Assembly: GCF_900102625.1 (NCBI RefSeq)
Contig: NZ_FMZC01000024.1
Span: forward strand, 1-43,253
Reading direction: 5' to 3'
From: Paracidovorax valerianellae
GTDB lineage: Bacteria; Pseudomonadota; Gammaproteobacteria; Burkholderiales; Burkholderiaceae_C
Length of the DNA: 43,253 bases
The notes below the pieces were generated by a model. It ran no database searches and was not told the DNA's origin. It saw only the letters and a program-made list of their open reading frames with translations. Below are positions 33,849-41,955 of the stretch, piece by piece; within the stretch, counting starts at the first letter, position 1; each line of letters begins with the position of its first letter. A program made the position numbers and the translations under genes.

Positions 33849-35138
33849 ATGAAGCTCGAGTCCTACTGGAACGATTCGGTGCCTCCGCTGGCGCTGGCCC
33901 CGCACGACCTGCCGCGGCAGGTCGATGTGGCCATCGTCGGTGCCGGCTTCACCGGCCTGTCGGCCGCGCTGGCCCTGGCCCGGCGCGGGGCGAGCGTGGC
34001 CGTGCTGGAGGCGGGCACCACCGTGGCGCCCGAGGCATCGGGCCGCAACGGCGGCCATGTGAACAACGGCCTGGCGGTGGACTACGCCGAGGTAGCCGCC
34101 AAGGTGGGCGTGGCGCAGGCGCGCGACTGGTACCACGCGTACGACGCGGCGGTGGACACCGTGGCGCGCATCGTGCGTGACGAAGCCATCGACTGCGACT
34201 TCCTGCGGCACGGCAAGCTCAAGCTGGCCACCCGGCCCCAGCACCTGGCGGCGCTGCGGCGCAGTGCCGAGCGGCTCATCACCGACGGCGTCGATACCGA
34301 CATCAAGATCCTGGGCGCCGCCGAGGTGCGCGACGAGGTGCAGAGCGACCGCTTCGAAGGCGGGCTGCTGTACCAGCGCAGCGGCCAGATGCACATGGGC
34401 CGGTTCGCCCAGGGCCTGGCCGTGGCGGCGCAGCGCCAGGGCGCGCAGATTCACACCGGCACCTGCGTGGAGCGCATCGTGCGCGAGCGGGGTCAAGTGC
34501 ACCGCCTGCACACCGCGCGCGGCACCGTGCAGGCCAGCCAGGTGCTGCTGGCCACTGGCGCCTCGCGCCACGGCGGCTACGGCACGTTCGGCTGGCTGCG
34601 CCGGCGCATCGTGCCCATCGGCAGTTTCATCGTGGTGACCGAGCCGCTGGGCGCCGAGCGCGCGCAGGCCCTGCTGGCGGGGCGGCGCACCTACGTCACC
34701 ATCGCCAACATCCACCATTACTTTCGCCTCACGGCCGACCACCGGCTGGTGTTCGGCGGGCGCGCGCGCTTCGCCATCTCCAGCCCGCAGCAGGACGCCG
34801 CCAGCGGCGAGATTCTCCGCAAGGGCCTGGCCGAGATCTTTCCGCAACTGGGCCGCGTGCGCATCGACCACTGCTGGGGTGGCCTGGTGGACATGACGCA
34901 AGACCGCCTGCCGCACGCCGGCGAGCGCGACGGGTTGTTCTATTCCATGGGCTACAGCGGGCACGGCACGCAGATGTCGGTGCACATGGGCGAGCGCATG
35001 GCCTCCGTGATGGCGGGCGATGCGCAGGCCAACCCCTGGCGCGGGCGCGACTGGCCCGCCGTTCCCGGCCACTTCGGCCCGCCGTGGTTCCTGCCGGCGG
35101 TGGGGCTGTATTACCGCCTGAAGGACCGGCTGGCCTGA
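33849..35138 (+). CDS. FAD-dependent oxidase, PuuB/OrdL-like DAO family
   Basis: 429 aa. VDVAIVGAGFTGLSAALALA is the FAD motif, APEASGRNGGHVNNGLAVDY the flavin loop characteristic of the PuuB/OrdL (gamma-glutamylputrescine oxidase) group, and the C-terminal WGGLVDMTQDRLPHAG with YSMGYSGHGTQMS completes the DAO fold. It oxidises an amine or N-substituted amino acid and would yield aldehyde, ammonia and peroxide, or pass electrons elsewhere. It is followed after 105 bases by the transporter binding protein. This oxidase is independent of the three-subunit one at 24086-27086, giving two flavin routes in one locus. Confidence 0.9.
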   Translation: MKLESYWNDSVPPLALAPHDLPRQVDVAIVGAGFTGLSAALALARRGASVAVLEAGTTVAPEASGRNGGHVNNGLAVDYAEVAAKVGVAQARDWYHAYDAAVDTVARIVRDEAIDCDFLRHGKLKLATRPQHLAALRRSAERLITDGVDTDIKILGAAEVRDEVQSDRFEGGLLYQRSGQMHMGRFAQGLAVAAQRQGAQIHTGTCVERIVRERGQVHRLHTARGTVQASQVLLATGASRHGGYGTFGWLRRRIVPIGSFIVVTEPLGAERAQALLAGRRTYVTIANIHHYFRLTADHRLVFGGRARFAISSPQQDAASGEILRKGLAEIFPQLGRVRIDHCWGGLVDMTQDRLPHAGERDGLFYSMGYSGHGTQMSVHMGERMASVMAGDAQANPWRGRDWPAVPGHFGPPWFLPAVGLYYRLKDRLA

Positions 35139-35243
35139 GCCGGCCCTCCGCCGAGTCCTCCACCGCACGTCCGTTCGATCGTCCCGCCCTTCGTTTTTCG
35201 AGAATCCCCGTCCCCCACTGCACCCGTCCACAGGAGCATCACC

Positions 35244-36863
35244 ATGAGCGACAGCCGCACCCCGTTCGACACCCTCGTCGGTCCCCGAGAAAGCCTTCGC
35301 GTGATGGACTCGCTGCGGCGGGGCGCCACGCGCCGCGACGTGCTCGCGATGCTCATGGCCGGCGGCATGCAGGCCACGCTGGCCGGTGGCCTGGCGGGCA
35401 TGGCGATCACCGCGCATGCGCAAACGCCGCGCCGCGGCGGCCGCATCCGCGTGGCCGGCGCCACGGCCGCCGCCACCGACACGCTGGACCCGGCCAAGCA
35501 GTCCAACCAGACCGACTACTCGCGCGGCACCATGCTCTACAACGGCCTGTTCTCGCTGGACGGCAGCCTCACGCCGCAGCCCGCGCTCGCCGAATCGTTC
35601 GCCACGCCGGACGCCAAGACCTGGGTGTTCACCCTGCGCAAGGGCGTCACCTTCCATGACGGCAAGGCCCTGTCGCCGGCCGACGTGGTGTTCTCGATCC
35701 TGCGCCACAAAGACCCCGCCACGGCCTCCAAGGCCAAGGTGCTGGCCGACCAGATCGAAACCGTCAAGGCCACCGGCCCGGGCGAGGTGACCATGGAACT
35801 GACGGCGCCCAACGCCGACCTGCCGGTCATCCTGGGCACGTTCCACTTCCACATCGTCAAGGACGGCACGACCGACTTCAACGCCGGCATCGGCACCGGG
35901 CCCTACAAGCTCAAGGAATTCAAGCCCGGCATGCGCTCGCTGATGGTGCGCAACGACGCCTACTGGAAGCCCGGCAAGCCCTACCTGGACGAGATCGAGT
36001 TCGTGGGCATCGGCGACGAAAGCGCCCGGGTGAACGCGCTGCTGTCCGGCGGCATGGACCTGGTGGCCTCGGTCAATCCGCGCGCCGTGGCGCGCGTCAA
36101 GGGCACGCCCGGCTATGCGATCTTCGTCACGCAGTCGGGCCAATACTCCGACCTGGTGATGCGCAAGGACGTCGGCCCCGGCATGAACCCCGATTTCATC
36201 CTGGCCATGAAGTACCTCTTCGACCGCGACCAGATGAAGAAAAGCATCGCGCTCGACTACGCCGTGCTCGGCAACGACCAGCCCGTCGATCCGACCAACC
36301 GCTTTTACTTCAAGGACCTGCCGCAGCGCGCGTTCGACCTCGATAAGGCCAAGTTCCACCTGCAGAAGTCCGGCGTGACGGGCAAGGTGCCGGTCGTCAC
36401 GTCGCCCGCCGCCATGTATTCGACCGAGACCGCGCTGCTGCTGCAGCAGTCCGGCCAGCGCATCGGCCTGGAACTGGACATCAAGCGCATGCCGGCCGAC
36501 GGCTACTGGTCCAACCACTGGCTCAACAGCCCGGTGGGTTTCGGCAACGTGAACCCGCGCCCCAGCGCCGACACGCTGCTCACGCAGTTCTTCAAGTCCG
36601 ACGCGGCGTGGAACGAGTCGCGCTGGAAGAGCACCCAGTTCGACCAGTTGCTGCTGGCATCGCGCGCCGAAACCGACGTGGCCAAACGCCGCCAGATGTA
36701 TGCCGACATGCAGACCATGATCCACCAGGAGGCGGGCATCGGCATTCCGCTGTTCCTCGCCAGCATCGACGGACATTCCACCAAGCTCAAGGGCTTGTCC
36801 CCGATTCCGCTGGGCGGCCTGATGGGCTACTCTTTCGCCGAGCACGTCTGGCTGGATGCGTGA
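35244..36863 (+). CDS. Dipeptide/oligopeptide-type ABC substrate-binding protein, Tat signal
   Basis: 539 aa, SBP_bac_5 family (DppA/OppA), periplasmic capture of small peptides or related compounds. The N-terminus has a twin-arginine motif RRDVLAML (Arg30-Arg31) after an unusually long 29-residue leading stretch, then a hydrophobic core and an AHA cleavage site at about 57-59. LSPADVVFSILRHKDP, FHDGKAL and RNDAYWKPGKPYLDEIEFV are typical of the family. Ligand residues cannot be assigned. A GGAG-like site precedes the ATG. Members of this family also carry opines, nickel, heme or cellodextrins, so peptide import is only the default guess. Confidence 0.92.
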   Translation: MSDSRTPFDTLVGPRESLRVMDSLRRGATRRDVLAMLMAGGMQATLAGGLAGMAITAHAQTPRRGGRIRVAGATAAATDTLDPAKQSNQTDYSRGTMLYNGLFSLDGSLTPQPALAESFATPDAKTWVFTLRKGVTFHDGKALSPADVVFSILRHKDPATASKAKVLADQIETVKATGPGEVTMELTAPNADLPVILGTFHFHIVKDGTTDFNAGIGTGPYKLKEFKPGMRSLMVRNDAYWKPGKPYLDEIEFVGIGDESARVNALLSGGMDLVASVNPRAVARVKGTPGYAIFVTQSGQYSDLVMRKDVGPGMNPDFILAMKYLFDRDQMKKSIALDYAVLGNDQPVDPTNRFYFKDLPQRAFDLDKAKFHLQKSGVTGKVPVVTSPAAMYSTETALLLQQSGQRIGLELDIKRMPADGYWSNHWLNSPVGFGNVNPRPSADTLLTQFFKSDAAWNESRWKSTQFDQLLLASRAETDVAKRRQMYADMQTMIHQEAGIGIPLFLASIDGHSTKLKGLSPIPLGGLMGYSFAEHVWLDA

Positions 36864-36926
36864 CGCTGCCTTGCGCGCAGGCTCTTCCTGCGCGCCGGGC
36901 GCCCCTGATACGGAGTGGAGCCTTTC

Positions 36927-37883
36927 ATGAACCGTGTGATCCTCAAGCTCCTCGTGCAGCGGCTGCTGATGGCGGTGCTGTCGCTGCTGGCGGTGTCGGT
37001 CATCGTCTTTTCGATCACCGCCGTGCTGCCGGGCGATGCCGCGCAAGAGCAGCTGGGCCAGGACGCCACGCCCGAAGCCCTGGCCGCGCTGCGCACCCAG
37101 ATGGGCCTCGATGTGCCCGCCCCGCTGCGCTACGTGCGCTGGCTGGGCGGCGCCGCACGCGGCGACCTGGGCCAGTCGGTCACCACGCAAACGCCCGTGG
37201 GCGAACTGGTGGCCAGCCGCCTGCCCAATTCGCTGCTGCTCGCGGCCGTCACCGCGCTGTTCTCGGTGCCCATCGCGCTCACCCTCGGCGTGGCGTCGGC
37301 GGTGTGGCGGGGCTCGCTGTTCGACCGCGTGGCGTCATCCACGGCCGTGGCGGTGGTCTCGGTGCCGGAGTTTCTCGTGGCCACGCTGGCGGTGCTGGTG
37401 TTTGCCGTGCAACTGAAGTGGCTGCCCGCGCTGTCTTACGTGAATGACATCGAATCGATGGGGCAGATGCTGCGCGCCTTCGCCATGCCGGTGCTCAGCC
37501 TGTGCTGCGTGATCGTCGCGCAGATGATGCGCATGAGCCGCGCCGCCGTCATCGACCAGCTGGAGGCGCCCTACATCGAAATGGTGCGCCTGAAGGGCGC
37601 CTCGCCCCTGCGCATGGTCATGGCCCACGCGCTGCCCAACGCCATCGGGCCCATCGCCAACGCGGTGGCGCTGTCGCTGTCGTACCTGCTGGGCGGCGTG
37701 ATCATCATCGAGACCATCTTCAACTACCCCGGCATCGCCAAGCTCATGGTCGATGGCGTGACCCAGCGCGACATGCCGCTGGTGCAGACCTGCGCCATGA
37801 TCTTCTGCGCCGGCTACCTGATCCTCGTCACCCTGGCCGATGTGTGCGGCATTCTTGCCAATCCGCGCCTGCGGCATCGCTGA
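36927..37883 (+). CDS. ABC transporter permease, DppB-like
   Basis: 318 aa with six predicted membrane helices. The long periplasmic loop after helix 1 (LPGDAAQEQLGQDATPEALA) is typical of DppB/OppB, and the cytoplasmic EAA loop reads IEMVRLKGASPLRMVMAHAL followed by PNAIGPI, the ATPase contact. GGAG precedes the ATG; the in-frame GTG at 36915 is not preferred. It works with the next gene as the heterodimeric channel. Confidence 0.93.
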   Translation: MNRVILKLLVQRLLMAVLSLLAVSVIVFSITAVLPGDAAQEQLGQDATPEALAALRTQMGLDVPAPLRYVRWLGGAARGDLGQSVTTQTPVGELVASRLPNSLLLAAVTALFSVPIALTLGVASAVWRGSLFDRVASSTAVAVVSVPEFLVATLAVLVFAVQLKWLPALSYVNDIESMGQMLRAFAMPVLSLCCVIVAQMMRMSRAAVIDQLEAPYIEMVRLKGASPLRMVMAHALPNAIGPIANAVALSLSYLLGGVIIIETIFNYPGIAKLMVDGVTQRDMPLVQTCAMIFCAGYLILVTLADVCGILANPRLRHR

Positions 37884-37908
37884 AACCCCGTCACCGAAGG
37901 GCTGCCCC

Positions 37909-38802
37909 ATGGATTCCCTCTCCAACCCCTCCGGCCCCCACGCCGTGCCCGCGCCTGCGCCCCAGCCCCACCGCCTGCGGCGCTGGCTGGGCGGCTTCGG
38001 CATCTCAGGCCTGCTGGGCCTGGTGGTGCTCGTTGCCTGGCTGCTGGCGGCCCTGTTCGGTCCCATGTTGCTGGCGCGCACGCTGCAGTCCGGCGGCGGC
38101 TCCGACGTGTTCGCGCCCATCAGCGCCACGCACTGGCTGGGCACCGACTACCTCGGCCGCGACATGCTGGTGCGAGTGATCGACGGCGCGCGCTACACCG
38201 TGGGCGTGGCGTTGCTGGCCACGCTGCTGGCCAGCGGCACGGGCACCACGCTGGCGCTGTTCGCGGCGGCGGTCGGCGGGCGGCTCGACACCGTGCTGAG
38301 CCGCCTGCTGGACACCGTCACCGCCATTCCCAGCAAGATGTTCGCGCTGATCCTGGTGGCCGGCTTCGGCTCGTCCGTCGCGGTGCTGGTGGCCACGGCC
38401 GCGGTCATCTACGTGCCGGGGGCCTTCCGCATCGCGCGGTCGCTGGCGGTGAACGTCAACGCGCTCGACTACGTCACCGTGGCGCGCACGCGGGGCGAGG
38501 GCACGCTGTACATCATGCTGCGCGAGATCCTGCCCAACATCATCGGCCCCATGCTGGCCGACCTGGGGCTGCGCTTCGTCTACGTGGTGCTGCTGCTGGC
38601 CAGCCTGAGCTTTCTGGGCCTGGGCATCCAGCCGCCCGCGGCCGACTGGGGGTCGCTCGTGCGCGAGAACATCGGCGCGCTGCCCGACGCGGGCGCCTCG
38701 GTCATCGCACCGGCCCTGGCCATCGCCAGCCTGACCATCGCGGTCAATCTGATCATCGACAACCTGCCGGGCCGCGCGGCCCGCGAACGCGGAGGGCGTT
38801 GA
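37909..38802 (+). CDS. ABC transporter permease, DppC-like
   Basis: 297 aa, N-terminal proline-rich cytosolic stretch then six helices. HWLGTDYLGRDMLVRVIDGAR is the DppC/OppC signature after the first loop, and VARTRGEGTLYIMLREILPN the EAA loop. The frame is open back to 37840, but ATG 37909 follows the previous stop by 25 bases and gives the usual length. The ATPase gene starts 2 bases after its stop. Confidence 0.93.
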   Translation: MDSLSNPSGPHAVPAPAPQPHRLRRWLGGFGISGLLGLVVLVAWLLAALFGPMLLARTLQSGGGSDVFAPISATHWLGTDYLGRDMLVRVIDGARYTVGVALLATLLASGTGTTLALFAAAVGGRLDTVLSRLLDTVTAIPSKMFALILVAGFGSSVAVLVATAAVIYVPGAFRIARSLAVNVNALDYVTVARTRGEGTLYIMLREILPNIIGPMLADLGLRFVYVVLLLASLSFLGLGIQPPAADWGSLVRENIGALPDAGASVIAPALAIASLTIAVNLIIDNLPGRAARERGGR

Positions 38803-38804
38803 CC

Positions 38805-40493
38805 ATGGGGGCATCCGTTGTCGTCAAAGACCTGCACATCACCGCAGGCGGCCAGACACTGGTCGATGCACTGAGCTTTTCCATCGCGCCCGGCGAAGTG
38901 CTGGCGCTGATCGGCGAATCCGGCTCCGGCAAGACCACCACCGCGCTCGCGCTCATGGGCTATGCCCGGCGCGGCTGCACCATCGCGGGCGGCAGCGTGC
39001 GCATCGGCGATGTCGATGTGCTGCACCTGGCGCCGGCCGCCCAGCGCGCGCTGCGCGGGCACACCGTGGCCTACATCGCGCAGAGCGCCGCCGCATCCTT
39101 CAACCCCTCGCGCACGATCATGGACCAGGTGATCGAGCCCACGCGCATCCACGGCACCATGAAGCGCGCCGAGGCCGAAGCCAAGGCCGTTCAGCTGTTC
39201 CGCGAGCTCGCGCTGCCCGACCCCGACACCATTGGCGACCGCTACCCGCACCAGGTCTCGGGCGGGCAACTGCAGCGGCTGATGGCCGCCATGGCGCTCA
39301 TCACCGACCCCGACCTCGTCATCCTGGACGAGCCCACCACCGCGCTGGACGTCACCACCCAGATCGAAGTGCTGCTCGCCTTCCGGCGCGTGGTGCGCGA
39401 GCGCCGCGCCACCGCCGTGTACGTGAGCCACGACCTGGCCGTGGTCGCGCAAATGGCCGACCACATCCTCGTGCTGCGCAACGGGCAGATGCAGGAGGTG
39501 GACACCACCGCGCACATCCTCGCCGCCCCGGCGCACCCATACACCCGCTGCCTGCTGGCCGCCGCACGCCCCACGCCCCGCGTGGCCGAGCACTGCCGGG
39601 GCGAGGGCGAGCTGCTGCTCGACGTGCGCGAGCTTTCCGCCGGCTACGGCCCGGTGGACGCCACCGGCCGCCCGGCCGCGCCCATCCTGGAAGACATCAG
39701 CTTCAAGCTCTACCGCGGCCAGGCCATCGGCGTCATCGGCGAATCGGGCTCCGGCAAGACCACGCTGGCGCGCGCCATCGCCGGGCTGATCCAGCCCTGG
39801 CACGGCACCATGCTGCTGGACAACGCCGAGCTCAAGCCCACGCTGGCCGCGCGCACCAAGGAAGAACTGCGCCGTGTGCAGATCGTCTTCCAGATGGCCG
39901 ACACCGCGCTCAACCCGTCGCAGACCATCGAGCGCATCCTCGCGCGCCCGCTGCAGTTCTACAAAGGGCTCAAGGGCGAGGCGCTGCAGCGGCGCATCCG
40001 CGAACTGCTCGACCTGGTCAAGCTGCCGCACGGCGTGGCGGCGCGCCTGCCCGGCGGCCTCTCGGGCGGGCAAAAGCAGCGCGTCAACCTGGCCCGCGCC
40101 CTCGCGGCCGACCCCGACCTGATCCTGTGCGATGAGGTCACCTCCGCGCTCGACACCGTGGTGGGCGCTGCCGTGCTCGACCTGATGGCCGAGCTGCGCC
40201 GCGAACTGGGCGTGTCGTACCTTTTCATCAGCCATGACCTGCACACCGTGCGCTCGGTCTGCGACGAAATCGTCGTCATGCAGCACGGCCGCAAGCTCGC
40301 CCAGGTCGCGCGCGCCGACTACGACCGCGGGCCCCACCACCCGTACTACGAACTGCTCGCGCGCTCGGTTCCCGAGCTGCGCCAGGGCTGGCTGGACGAG
40401 CGCGCCCATCCGCCCGCAGGGCAGGGGCCGCAGGCCGCATCCGCCTCGCTGGCGCCACCGGCCACGCCGGCTCCCTTCGCTGCGGCCGCCTGA
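38805..40493 (+). CDS. Fused ABC transporter ATP-binding protein, DppD-DppF-like
   Basis: 562 aa with two complete ATPase domains, so one chain replaces the usual two. Walker A GESGSGKTT occurs at residues 37-45 and again at 312-320. Signatures are QVSGGQLQRLM with LVILDEPTTALD, and GLSGGQKQRVNLARAL with LILCDEVTSALD. The fused arrangement is common for glutathione-, opine- and dipeptide-type importers of Burkholderiales. The start at 38805 is 2 bases after the permease stop. A short Ala/Pro-rich tail ends the protein. Confidence 0.94.
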   Translation: MGASVVVKDLHITAGGQTLVDALSFSIAPGEVLALIGESGSGKTTTALALMGYARRGCTIAGGSVRIGDVDVLHLAPAAQRALRGHTVAYIAQSAAASFNPSRTIMDQVIEPTRIHGTMKRAEAEAKAVQLFRELALPDPDTIGDRYPHQVSGGQLQRLMAAMALITDPDLVILDEPTTALDVTTQIEVLLAFRRVVRERRATAVYVSHDLAVVAQMADHILVLRNGQMQEVDTTAHILAAPAHPYTRCLLAAARPTPRVAEHCRGEGELLLDVRELSAGYGPVDATGRPAAPILEDISFKLYRGQAIGVIGESGSGKTTLARAIAGLIQPWHGTMLLDNAELKPTLAARTKEELRRVQIVFQMADTALNPSQTIERILARPLQFYKGLKGEALQRRIRELLDLVKLPHGVAARLPGGLSGGQKQRVNLARALAADPDLILCDEVTSALDTVVGAAVLDLMAELRRELGVSYLFISHDLHTVRSVCDEIVVMQHGRKLAQVARADYDRGPHHPYYELLARSVPELRQGWLDERAHPPAGQGPQAASASLAPPATPAPFAAAA

Positions 40494-40509
40494 ACCCGGA
40501 GACACCGCC

Positions 40510-41598
40510 ATGCACCCCACGTTCCGCATCGCCGTCATCCCGGGCGACGGCATCGGCAAGGAAGTCATGCCCGAAGGCCTGCGCGCCATTCACACCGCGG
40601 CCGAGCGCTTCGGCTTCGAGCTGGAATGCCGCACCATCGACTGGGCCAGTTGCGACTACTACGCCGCCCACGGAAAAATGATGCCCGACGACTGGAAGGC
40701 GCAGTTGGCCGGGGTGGACGCCATCTTCTTCGGCGCCGTCGGCTGGCCCGCCACCGTGCCCGACCACGTGTCCCTCTGGGGCTCGCTGCTCAAGTTCCGC
40801 CGCGAGTTCGACCAATACATCAACCTGCGCCCCGTGCGCCTGTTCGAAGGCGTGCCGTGTCCCCTGGCCGGCAGAAAGCCCGGCGACATCGACTACTTCG
40901 TCGTGCGCGAGAACACCGAGGGCGAATACACGTCCCTTGGCGGCGTCATGTACGAAGGCACCGACCGCGAGATCGTCATCCAGGAATCGGTCTACTCCCG
41001 CCACGGTGCCAACCGATTGCTCAAGTTCGCGTTCGACCTCGCCCAAAGCCGCGCCAAGAAGCACGTCACGCTCGCCACCAAGAGCAACGGCATTGCCATC
41101 AGCATGCCCTGGTGGGACGCCCGCGCCGACGACATCGCCAAGGGGTACCCGGAAGTGACGCTGGACAAGCAGCACATCGACATCCTCACCGCAAGATTCG
41201 TGCTGCAGCCCGGCCGCTTCGATGTAGTCGCCGCCACCAACCTGTTCGGCGACATCCTGAGCGACCTGGGCCCTGCCACCACCGGCACCATCGGCCTGGC
41301 GCCTTCGGCCAACCTGAACCCCGAGCGCCACTTCCCCAGCCTGTTCGAGCCCGTGCACGGCTCGGCGCCGGACATCTACGGCCAGAACATCGCCAACCCT
41401 ATCGCCATGATCTGGTCGGGCGCGCTGATGCTGGACTTTCTGACGCAAGGCCAGGGCGCGGGCAGGCAGGCGCACGATGCGATCGTGGCGGCGATCGAAG
41501 AGGTCATTAAGACCGGGCCGAAGACGCCGGATTTGGGGGGCACGGCCAATACCACGCAGGTGGGGGAGGCGATTGCCGCCCGCGTCGCCCAGGCTTAG
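40510..41598 (+). CDS. Tartrate/D-malate dehydrogenase-type enzyme (TtuC/DmlA family)
   Basis: 362 aa member of the isocitrate/isopropylmalate dehydrogenase superfamily, the tartrate dehydrogenase/decarboxylase branch that also oxidises D-malate. IAVIPGDGIGKEVMPEGLRA is the opening, VGWPATVPDHVSLWGSLL with YINLRPVRLFEGV the branch-specific substrate loop, and NLFGDILSDLGP plus LFEPVHGSAPDIYGQ the metal and NAD regions. It starts 16 bases after the ATPase gene and ends the operon, followed by two repeat copies. Its link to the amine pathway is unclear: it may drain a C4 hydroxyacid product, or simply be carried in the operon. Confidence 0.9.
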   Translation: MHPTFRIAVIPGDGIGKEVMPEGLRAIHTAAERFGFELECRTIDWASCDYYAAHGKMMPDDWKAQLAGVDAIFFGAVGWPATVPDHVSLWGSLLKFRREFDQYINLRPVRLFEGVPCPLAGRKPGDIDYFVVRENTEGEYTSLGGVMYEGTDREIVIQESVYSRHGANRLLKFAFDLAQSRAKKHVTLATKSNGIAISMPWWDARADDIAKGYPEVTLDKQHIDILTARFVLQPGRFDVVAATNLFGDILSDLGPATTGTIGLAPSANLNPERHFPSLFEPVHGSAPDIYGQNIANPIAMIWSGALMLDFLTQGQGAGRQAHDAIVAAIEEVIKTGPKTPDLGGTANTTQVGEAIAARVAQA

Positions 41599-41628
41599 TG
41601 AGCGGCGCCTGAATGGCTGCTTCGGCAG

Positions 41629-41697
41629 TTTGCTACTGAATTAATAGCTAACCACCCTAGTGTTTATTGCGCTGGAGCCCGATTTCATTCAAACCCC
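41629..41697 (+). repeat. AT-palindrome intergenic repeat, copy C
   Basis: GCTACTGAATTAATAGCT, then CCCTAGTG, TTTATTGCGCTGGAG and CGATTTCATTCAAACCC. The final block is shared only with copy D, so these two form a closer pair. Confidence 0.8.
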
Positions 41698-41867
41698 ATG
41701 CACAGCCCCTGTCCATGAAACCACCGCTCCCGAACTGCCGCGCAGCGCCGCCGGCAACGCCATCCAGTGACCGGGCAACCGTTCGCACGCCTGACTCTGC
41801 ATGGCGCAGTTGGGCCCTTCGAGTGAGCGCCCTGGCACCTGCGCACCGTGAGCCGACCCGAATCCAT

Positions 41868-41938
41868 TCACTACTAAATCGATAGCACACCTCCCTAGTG
41901 CTGATTGCGCCAGAGTCCGATTTCATTCAAACCCTCGT
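41868..41938 (+). repeat. AT-palindrome intergenic repeat, copy D, degenerate
   Basis: CACTACTAAATCGATAGCA is a decayed palindrome, followed by CCCTAGTG, TGATTGCGCCAGAG and CGATTTCATTCAAACCC. The distal parts agree with copy C over most positions. It ends 17 bases before the gabD-like start codon. Confidence 0.75.
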
Positions 41939-41955
41939 TTTATGGCCTTTTTCCC

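Larger units (their letters stand above)
41599..41955 (+). other. Intergenic region with two repeat copies, no gene
   Basis: 357 bases between the dehydrogenase and gabD-like genes. It contains a small hairpin CTGC-TTCG-GCAG (41617-41628) right after the stop codon, repeat copies C and D, and about 170 bases between them in which I see no gene. The promoter of the downstream gene must lie here or in copy D. Confidence 0.7.

Noticed and set aside
33759-37190. 1143-codon minus-strand open frame across the HAD, FAD oxidase and binding-protein genes
   Set aside because: Same artefact of high third-position GC. The plus-strand frames have clear motifs and starts and the minus-strand product has none.
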